Source of the DNA: Linyphia triangularis
Lineage: Eukaryota > Arthropoda > Arachnida > Araneae > Linyphiidae
Assembly (NCBI GenBank): GCA_963978545.1
Contig: OZ021732.1
Span: forward strand, 63,030,714 to 63,094,713
Direction: 5' to 3'
Length of the DNA: 64,000 nt
Part shown: positions 27,701 through 38,100 of the stretch, one piece after another
Layout of the letters: every line of letters starts with the position of its first letter
How positions within the stretch are numbered: position 1 is the first letter of the stretch
Notes under the pieces: generated by a model
What the model was told of the DNA's origin: nothing
What the model saw: only the letters and a program-made list of their open reading frames with translations
Databases searched by the model: none
Made by a program: the position numbers and the translations under genes

Positions 27701-30700
27701 AAACAGAAGAACTACAAAAGGCAACACTGACAATAAGTCACATTCCAAAGTGTAAATTTTGAATGGTTGGTTACCCCAGTGAAGTTTATTTCAATTATGT
27801 ATCCCATTATGTGCATTCAATAATGTGCAGAAACCCAGAAATTACATTGCAGGTTTACATGTTTTCCTCTCACAGTGTTGTAGTAAGATATTTCAAAATC
27901 AATGTTAACAAGGCAAATGCACAAAATTCCGAGAAGTGTCGTTAAGTCTAACAAAATCATCATGTTAAGTACATAGTCACCAAGCCTGCTGTTGTACTCA
28001 CAATAATGTAAAAGTTGCAAAGGTATTTAGGTAGGTTTATCATAAGGACTTTTGTCAAAAGTAATTAGATATCATTTGCTGTAAAAAAATGTATGCTTGA
28101 AAAAGCATAAAAGATCATATTAATTCTTACGTAATCCCTTGAAACATTGTAAGGTTTTTAGGTTTTAAACATTAATAAAGAGTTTTCACGATTATAAAAT
28201 ATGAGAATCGTTATTATTATTTTAAATGGCATTTATTGTGTTCGTGTATACATTTTTTGTGAATATTTATTTGGGAAAACAATATGTTTTCAAATCATGT
28301 ATAGTAAAAAATCACTAAAAGAGTTTAAACATCTCTTATAAATAATAGTACACTTCAGATAAATATAAAATAGGTGCATGGGATTTTTGCACTCTTACTT
28401 ATACTCACAAACAGTTTAGAATCGTAAAATTAAGATCAATCTAGTAGTTATGTTTTTTTCTAGTGATTTTCTAGGTGATTTTCTAAATAGGAGATTTTCT
28501 AGGTAACGTTATTAACCCTTTTCTCTATCCGTAAACAGTTTAAAATTGTGAAATTAAAACAAATCTAGTAGTTATGTTTTTTTCTGTGATATTAGTTGGT
28601 GACAAAGTTACATGAAAAAAAATTTTTTTTAGCTAGGATAAATATGCATGCTTATTGTCTGACGCACATGATACGCGTGTGTTTTGTGTGTCGGTGGCTT
28701 ATAAATGTATGTTTGACCTAATTAAAAAAAAAAATTCCATACTTTGTCACCAACTAATATTATAAAACGAAAGCATACATATTAAATTCATCATAGTTTT
28801 GAAATTCTAATTTGTTTACAAGTAGAAAAAAGAGCGCGAAATATTCCAGCCTATAATATTTCCATGGAATAGACAATTCACCTATATTGATGGAAACAGC
28901 TTTTAAGAAACGGTACTACCACTTAAAAGTTTTTATTGTTATAAAATATTGTAAAAGTGAAATAATATGTCATATATTTAGCCTTTTCTAAAGAAATGTA
29001 AGTGCAGTATATTTAATTTACCTATGAGATCCCATTCTCCATTCGTAATGTATGTAGACAGATCCCCTCCATCCTCGCTATTTAGTCTGAGGTCGAGTTG
29101 GAATCCGTCGTAGGTCCACGATCCAAACTTCATCTCGCATTTCTGGTCGTCGAATGGAAACCACGTGATGTCGATCTTGCATGTGCTCTTGAAGATCCCG
29201 GGTGGTATGTAAGTGCAGCTGCCGTTGTTGCGAACCACAACGTTCGTGTGGTACGTCCCATCAAACTTCTCGTCTGCGCTGAAAACGTCATTATTTTTGT
29301 AACATAGGACAAGCAATTCAGGAATAACTTTAATTTATGTATGGTGATCCAAAAGAAAGATAAACTTTAAAAAATCAATATTTAGCAAGTTGCAAAGTAT
29401 TTATAAATCAGGGTGGAATTGAACCCGAATCCATGAATCCTCCATGGTAGACCAGAAAATATTACCATCAGTCAAAAATGACTTAAACGGCTGCTATTCG
29501 AGAAAAGATTCGCGATTTGAAGTTATCCCCACGGTTGATCTTACGAAAGTACTGGAACATAAAAAATAACGAAACCAAAAAAAGTAATGTCGGTCAATGG
29601 TATGCAGTGAAGTGCATCATGTGGTCGCACAAGATTTTAGGAAATGCTCAGTTCATAATCTATTTTTAGCAAATACTAGGAATCAAGCCAGAATCGATTC
29701 CAAGACATGCTGGCTTCCGCCATTCAAAGACTAAAACTATAGTTTTCCGACTAAAGAGAGCGCTGTTTTCCAAGCCAAGTTTCGGCCGACCAAACGGTAT
29801 AGTGGTTAGCGTGCTAGCTTCTAGATCGCGAGGTCGCGGGTTCGAGTCCTGTGTTAGGCATGGGTGTTTGTAAATGTATGTTGGCTTGTCTAATGACGAA
29901 TGTTTCGGCGCATTATAGCCCTTGTGTTGCTGACGGCGCCAGTAATCTGAAAACAACCAACCAAGCCAAGTTTCGGGGTTTTAAAGTGGTCGCAACAGTA
30001 CTGGAATCCCTGATCGTGAGAATGAATAACAAAGTTATTTACCGCAATTGGTGACTCCAAAGTGAAAGCTGAGAGACCTCTGTGGAAATGTTTCGCTTTT
30101 TGTAATGATCTATGATCGGTAATCTTTTTGGCCTATTTTGGTCAACCTGATTTGAAGTTTGAACATGCCATATTTGATGAAATTTTAAATATGTAAGTAT
30201 AAACTATTACTTCTGTTTTGTTAAAATAAAAGTGTTATGTTTTGTGTAGGCATTTGCTTTGCTTTGACAAATTTGTAATCGAACAATACTTGCAGTCGTT
30301 ACATATTTTAATAATACATATTTAATATTAAATTAACCTCGTTTATTTAAATAATTTTTTTTTTTAATGATCGCTTTTCTTAAGTTTTCCTCACAGATGC
30401 AGTTTCAAGGGGAAAAAATGTTGTTGTTTTTATACCATATGATGCTGTAAGAATTAGTAAGAAAGTGTAAAGTGTTATTTGTATAGGAAAAAGGAATTTG
30501 TTCAATGTCATTCTAGGTTTTACCGTAAGTCACCTGGGTCATTCTAAGTAAGGATAATCTGAAGGAGAAAACACTAACTATTTAAAATTTATATGAGAAT
30601 AAAGAGTTGTAGATTTTTGCAGTATCTGGGGATCGATCGTGAAATCTGCTTTCCTAGCCCTATTCTGTACCGCTAGAAAAAAGAGATCTCTGGTGTTTAG

Positions 30701-33224
30701 AAGTTTTATCTGTTATTTGAGTCCACTACATGAGACCACCACATTAGAGGTCGGCGATATATCGATACGACGATACTTTTATCAATATTTCTAAAAAATT
30801 ATCGATATTAAAAATTTCGATAAAAGTCGATATTTTTAAATATTTTTAGTTTTTTGATGATCGTTTTGTAGTTCCATGTCTTTTTTTCGATTTTCTTTAT
30901 TCACTTTTGAAAACTTCAAAACAAAAGTTTGAACTTGGCTGAGAGACAGTTAATATGTCACAAATATTCAATACTTTGCCATACACTTAAAAGCTATTGA
31001 AAATTATCTAAATTTTTCTTAAAATCACTGCACCAATTAAGCGAAAATATAATATATTTGTTTGTATTAGATCACTTCTATGGAATGTAGTGTATATATT
31101 ATGTAAATAGCTCATAAAATAGTTAATATATTGCATTAAAATCACTACAGGTAATTGTGCAACGTATACTTCAAAGAATATCCCAACTTTAAAAACAAAC
31201 AAAGAAACAAATCAAAATACAACATTGGTGTTCATTGGAAATCAAAAGTAACAGTTGAAAGTTATCGTGGATTTTTAAATGAGAATTTGCCGCACCGGTA
31301 AATTGGTCGCTGAGTATCTCATGACCTTGCTCTTCCTCAATTCGCACACTTGAAATCACTCGGTACAATTTTTTTCTAGGTCTAAATCAAACGTCAGGTG
31401 TTTATTCTGCCGCATCCAATTGACTTTAACGGCGACAGACATATCTTTAGTCTTCCAAAGCGTCTCACCAGATGTGTGGAAAAAAGTGTTAGGTGAGTTA
31501 TCATTACTCCACGATATGACTAGTGTCTTTGGAGGGGTTCGTATTGAACATTTATCACTGGGTTGAATTGAAACTTTCAACTATTATACTTGAATTTTGA
31601 TAAACAGCAGGGTTGTACTTTGTTTAATTTTCTAATAGGATTTTCATTTTTGTCCACCCTGTATATTGGCGAATTATAATCAGCGATACTATGAATCACT
31701 TTCAAACATTTTATCGTATACCAATTTTATTTACATTAAGCTGAGAATTTTGTGTGACTCTTTTGGCTAACCTACGGCCTTAGAGGTTAACCATGTATGC
31801 ATAACGATTACATAAACAAAATAAGTGTCAGTACTGACCATGTTTCAATGACAAGACAACTCTTCTCTACATATATATATAAAATCCAACATCTGTCTGC
31901 TTGAACGGGTATAACTCAAGATCTACTAAACCAATTTGGATAAAATGTTTGTCTATAGGTACATTATTGAATGCAGATTCTACAGAGTACACTTTTATTA
32001 CACTTTAATCACACAAAGAACAGTAATTACACATATAAACTAATTTTTGCCGTATTGCCGTTTATTCTTTAATTATGTCTGATTAGAATATTTTTTTGGA
32101 ATTGAAACATTGTTGGCAAAAGTTTAATGTAAACAAATGTGAGTTTTCAAATTCTACCATGATGTTTATCATGCATAACTCAAACTTTTAGTATGTTTAT
32201 AATGCCGCTCAAAAGAAAATAATTTTCATAACTGCAGAATACAGCTGATTCTAAAACGCTTCGTGCAATAAAATACAATGAAAGTTCATTTGAAAGGTAA
32301 TATATATATTTTTTTTTAAATGTGGCTCAGCGAGCCGTTGTGCCATCTTCAGACATCTTATTGCTGAAATCCAAGATACACGTACTAAACTTCTGATATT
32401 GCTAACCCTCGGCACACAATACTACAAGGATTTTTTTAAACTTTGTGAAAAGCCCAACGCCTTTAAGAATACGGAACTGATGTAGTATCGGACATTTGAC
32501 TTTTTTTTTTTTTTTCATTTAGTGATGGTGTTCAGAAAACTAGTCTGAATTAAAACATGATCACTAAAATAAAACTGAAACATAATTAATAAATGAAATG
32601 GAAATATTACCTCAAATAAAATGTGTTGTTATAAACAGCATTTATCCGGAAAGAAAACGCCAAATAAAAATGAAATTGAACCAAAGAAATATTTTTTGCT
32701 ACTTCTGTACTAAAAAAAAGCCTGCTGAAAATTTAAGGTGTTGCCTCACTCACTGTAGGACTATTGGAGAACGACTCTTTCCGGGACTAGAAGAAACTGC
32801 GGTCGGACTTTTCAACTTAGGAAATATTCTCCGCCAAGGCGTTTAATGCTAATAAATTGTAGCAGTTGTAATGCCTCGGATTGCTCAAATTTCGAACTAA
32901 CAACTTTTAGCTCAATATCCACACAAGAGTTGGATGTTTTACAGAAACCCCATCTGCGATGAGAAATTTGTTTTGAATTGCTCTTAATTTGCCCGAAGCT
33001 TTTTTGAATTGTATCAGACATGAGTGAGATGTACTATAGATGGAATATAATACATTTTTTGTGGAAACCTTGATGAAACTAGAAAGGAAGTGCACTCCAT
33101 GACAGGTCTAACACTTATAGCTGAGAAACTACTTTTGAATGACAAGGGTTACAAAGCTCTTATAAATGCTGGTCAAAAATAAGCATATGAAAATATTGTT
33201 ATTTTTCTGCATACAGGGAATATG

Positions 33225-33317
<93 letters not shown>

Positions 33318-34558
33318 GGGAGTACAAGAAAAATATTCCATATTAATTTGTTGCTAACAAATGTGCATTCAGAAGGATTGGTACCACTTACTGTTGCTTC
33401 TTCTAGAATAGCTGAGACTCTATTGGATGGTGGGCGAACAGCATACGATGTGTTCAAATTGCCTTTAAATATAATTTCAGACTCGATAGCAGTTTGCAAC
33501 ATATCCAAACCGACCAACGTATTCAAGCTGTTGCAGCAACAACTTGCTCTTTAACTGTATGATATAAGAGAACTACGCCACACACGCACGCACACACACA
33601 CACACACACACACACAAAACCTTGATTGAACACTGAGGGATATTAGAGACAGCAGTCTTCAAACTCGAAATAATTACATTATTGACATGATCAAATGTTT
33701 TTCCCAGTGTTTTCTTACAATAATAGCATTTAAGTGAGTTAGCAATCATTTTCTAAATTCTAAAATGATCGTTCTGATGTGCACAATAAACTGCTTAATT
33801 TCAATTGAAAATGATGGTTAATATAATTTTATCTAGAGAATAAATTTTAATTGTATTTACTGAAAACGGCTCTACTCTTAGCCGACTGCCCTCTCGGCTT
33901 CGTAAAAAAGCTATATTGGCTCTAAGAAGAGATGATGTTGAAGCCCTTAACAATTTAATGCTCAGAAAATAAGAAAATCATTGGTCTATATACAAGGGGA
34001 TACTTTTTGTGCTTGTATAACACAATTTATACAGATCGTTTATTTAAAAATCACGATACTTACAAATTATTCCATTTACCAATTTTGACAAAACCGAATC
34101 TGTCGTTAAAAAGCTGCTTTAACGGTAATTATGGATAACATAGTTCTCCTTATCATCTATATGATATATCTTAGCAATCGCTAACTATACGAAATTTCAA
34201 ATTCTGTGAAATTAATAATTTTTCTATATTAGTTATGGGTCATTCAAAGTCAAATCAACGCACTTTTTGCAAAAACATAACCTCACCATCTCAGATTTTG
34301 ATGAAATTTGACAGAAAGTTTGCAAATATGTGGACTTAAAAAAATGTAAAATTTTGTGGAAATCTGTTGACTCGTTTCGAAAATATAGCTACTTAAAAAT
34401 TTAAAATTTAGCCAAAAATCACAAATTGACATGTTTTCAAATTGTCATAATGGTTCAGGTTCCAGTTTTTAGCAATTTGCATGGCCTTTCATATGATATG
34501 TAATACAGTTGGGTTTTATAAATATTGTAATTTTTTTTTTAATTCAAAATTTCAATTT

Positions 34559-34607
<49 letters not shown>

Positions 34608-35127
34608 GCGTCTTTACAAATTTTCACAAAATTCTAAAATTTAGTTTATATTAACTTTTTAATGATCAACTAAGTTTCAGAGTGGAATGATGGGCTCATA
34701 GATAAAAAAAAAATATTGAGCAATTCGTTAAAATTCGGGCTTATAAATAGGAAGGACAAATTGTCATAACTAGTTTTCTAATTAAACTAGAGAGATATTT
34801 CAAGTGCCAATTTTAAGCATTTTTTGTGAACTTACAAATGATAAGTAACACAATTGTAATTTCATTTTTTTTAAAATGATTAAAAATTCAATTTAAAAAA
34901 AAGTTTAAAATTTTTCAAAATATAAAAAAATAGTGTATACGAATGATTATGATCTACAAAATTTTAGAGTGAGAAGGTGATCATTTAATGGATTCTTTGA
35001 AAATCTCATATCGCATCCCTCATGAAAATTCTAGGTTGAAACAGAATAATGCAATTTGTTCAGTATTTGTTTCCATTCCATCAAGTTATTTCTTTTTACT
35101 TTCAAATTACTTATTCAATATTTCTAT

Positions 35128-35172
<45 letters not shown>

Positions 35173-38100
35173 AAAAAAAAATTAAAAAAAAAAAATGAAA
35201 TTTTAGTTAGGATTTTAATTCTTTCTACAAGTAAATGGTTTTCGTATACTTTAATATTTTGTTTTATTTAGTAGTTATAAAAATATGTTTTTTAGCTTAC
35301 ATGAATAAAACATCTATATTAAGAGGACCACTCATATTTGTACAAAAGATATTTTTTCTTGCAATTCCTTTTTATCCCTGTCTGGAAATTTGTATATTAG
35401 TATTACTAAGATGTGGGTTATAGGATTATTTATGAGACCACATGGTTGAGAATGAGTGTGTAATGCTGTTGTTTTCAGCAAAATCATATTTCTGTAGATT
35501 TTTAAATTTTTGCTACTTTTTTTTTTTTTTTTTTTGGAAGAGGAGGGAGGGAGTGGAAATACTTTTTTTATTGATTCTTTCATTTTTTATGTAAGTGTAA
35601 CCCTGTAGACACATGTTTTCAGACGACTGAGCAGTTTAAGTTTTTTTCCCAACTTGATTTACGATTGAATATCAAATACTGCTTTTATTGTTTGTGAAAT
35701 TAAAAACCTGTCGGAAAAGGATGAACACAGTAGTAGTAAAACATTGCGCAGATAAAGAATTATTATCATTGCAGTGTTTTAATCCATGTAAGAAAATTAA
35801 TCATATTATTAGAGACAAAAAAAAAAAAAAGTAAAGAAATGTTACTGATTGGATGCGTATTTTGTTTTATAAAATGCTTAAGACAGCTAAAATGTGTGAT
35901 ATTTGTCGAAAAGATATTAGTAGTTTAAGAAATCAAAATTCTGCTTCTTGCTCTGCTCATCAACACCAGGAATCAAGTACAGAATCCGATAAAGTTCCCA
36001 ATTCTACTGCATCCCCAGAAGTAATTAAGGCACTCATTGAACACTTCATTGTAAGAAGCTAGGATAATTTCCATTAGGTAGAAGAAACAATCAAATCTAA
36101 ACATTTTGCCAGCAAGAAAAAAAAATAATAATAAAAGTAAAATAATATTTAAAAAAAAAAAAATGATTTGGCAGTAATAAAACTTTTAGTGTCAGATGAA
36201 AATTCTTTGAAAAGGGTGAAGAATCTAAGGAAATCATTTTTGAAAAATCTTAAAGTTAATTTTTGGAAAGTTACTAATCGAAACAAAAAGATAACTTTGT
36301 TTTATCTTGCCTACTTGAAAACTGGGGAATAAGAAAAATAGTATTCAAGGCTTACTACAAGGTACGGCAATCAAAAAATCTATTTAAAGAAAAAGGAATT
36401 TTGGAAAGTCCTAACCCCAAACTAGGAAAAAGTCTTTCTAAAGAAATGGTTGCAAATATTCATAAGTTTTACAAGAGTGATGATTTCAGTTGAGCTATGC
36501 CAGGTGATAAAGACTGTTTAACAGCTATTGAACTAAATGGAAACAAACTAAAAATTTCTAAAATACTAATTTTACGCAACCTTAAAGAGGCATACTTACT
36601 ATTCTAGAACAAATTTCTAAAAATGAAAATAGGGTTTTAAAGTTCCGACCAAAGAACTGTAAGTATTTTAGCAGGTTCAAGTTGAAAGCACACTGTATGT
36701 GTTTGTACAACACTTTAAAATGTAAAACTGATTTTATTGAAATGCCAAATTAGAGATTTTAACAAATGTAATTAAAAGCTACAAAGATTGCATATCCTAA
36801 ATAATATGTAATCTATCATCAATTGAGTGCAATATGAGATGGGGATGAAGAAAATACGAGACATTCTCAAAACATCTTTTGAAAAAAATCTGATAGAAAT
36901 ATTACACTCAGGCAAATGAATCTCAGTTTACAGATGTAATTTAGGGACTTAGCAAAAATCATCAACTAATTTTGTAGATTTATTTTGCAACAAATGGTCA
37001 CTTCTAGTTAAGCATGACTTTATTGCAAAACAACAGACATCTTACATGTTTCATGTTAAGGAAAATTTAAAAGAATCTGAATTTGAAGTAACTATTGACT
37101 TCTCAGAAAATTGTAGTATGGTTGTGCAAGATGATGCTTAAAGTTATAACTGGGTATTACTTTTATTATGATATTAATGATTTTTTTTTATGGCATCCTT
37201 GCTGATCATTTATAAGGCTAAATTTTAACAAAGTGTTAATTAAATAGTTTTTCCCCGCGAAACCATTTCCATTCCACTCCAAAACTTTGTGGATCATTAA
37301 ATGTTAGTATGAACTAATTATTAGAATATTTTGAAAATTATTTGTAGGCGTATTTTTTTTAAATTTAAATTTGCAATAATTTTAAAAAAATTCAATCACA
37401 ATTGTTTTACTCATCATTTTGAATGTCATAAAAATGCTAAAAATTGACACCTGAACCATCTCTATAGCTTCGCTAGAAAACCAGTTACGAAAACTGGTCT
37501 TTCCTATTTATAAGTCTGAATTTTATTGAAGTGACCATTAATTATTTTTTTTAAATCGGAACCCATTTGCATCCCGCTCTGAAACTTTGTTGATCAATAA
37601 ACATTAGTATAAACTAAATTTTAGAATTTTTTTGAAATTTTTCAAAGACGCGCATGTTTTAAAATTTGAAATTAAAAATAAATTAAATTCATAGCTGTGT
37701 TACATATCATATTAAAGGCCACACAAATTTATTTTGGCACCTGAAGCACCTCCATCTTAAAAAGAAAACCAGTCGCGACATTTTGAAAACATGTCCATTT
37801 CTGATTTTTGGCTAAATTTAAAAATTTTAAATAGCCGTATTCATTTTTCTAAGTCTATATTTATCAATGTCCTCTATGCCAAATCTCTATGCCAAAGTCT
37901 ATATTTATCAATTATCCTCTATGCCAAATTTCATCAAAATTCGAGATGGTGAGGTAAAATAGGTGTGTTAATTTGACGTGGATTGACCCTTATTTATTCT
38001 ATATTTTACTAATTGGAAGGATTAAAATTTTTTATTAAAGTTTAATGAAATTTCGTCAATGCTGTAATATTTACTTGAAGTAATAAAAACATTTGGTTTT

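Larger units (their letters stand above)
22167..29021 (-). other. intron between Cys-loop exon and M1 exon
   Basis: A 6.86-kb intron. It holds a pogo-type transposon (23.43-25.15 kb), a degenerate repeat array (25.15-25.8 kb), a short direct repeat and a TA-flanked MITE (28.4-28.76 kb). The remainder, 25.8-28.4 kb, shows nothing recognisable; short ORFs there (27187-27387, 27763-28020) have no motif. Confidence 0.75.
31864..33970 (+). mobile_element. Helitron (copy 1), decayed
   Basis: The 5' end reads TCTCTACATATATATAAAA, followed by TTGAACGGGTATAACTC and ACTAAACCAATTTGGAT, the kind of start typical of arthropod Helitrons. A PIF1-type helicase remnant lies downstream on the same strand (33312-33554). 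Positions 32100-32290 and about 32790-32850 match the second copy at 62.1-62.4 kb, and 33441-33745 matches 63.8-64.0 kb. The Rep nuclease motifs were not found. The 3' terminus (hairpin plus CTRR) was not located, so the right limit is approximate. Confidence 0.7.

Noticed and set aside
29098..29312. Other-frame ORFs over the Cys-loop exon
   Set aside because: Shadows of the true receptor exon on the minus strand.
29407..29460. Possible tRNA-derived repeat (B box GGTTCAATTCC on the minus strand)
   Set aside because: No convincing A box, body or target duplication. Similar weak cases near 17208, 20796 and 38632 were also left out.
33173..33526. ORFs of repeated Tyr-Ile through the (TA)n tract
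   Set aside because: Artefacts of a dinucleotide repeat that is open in all frames; only the helicase part after 33312 is meaningful.
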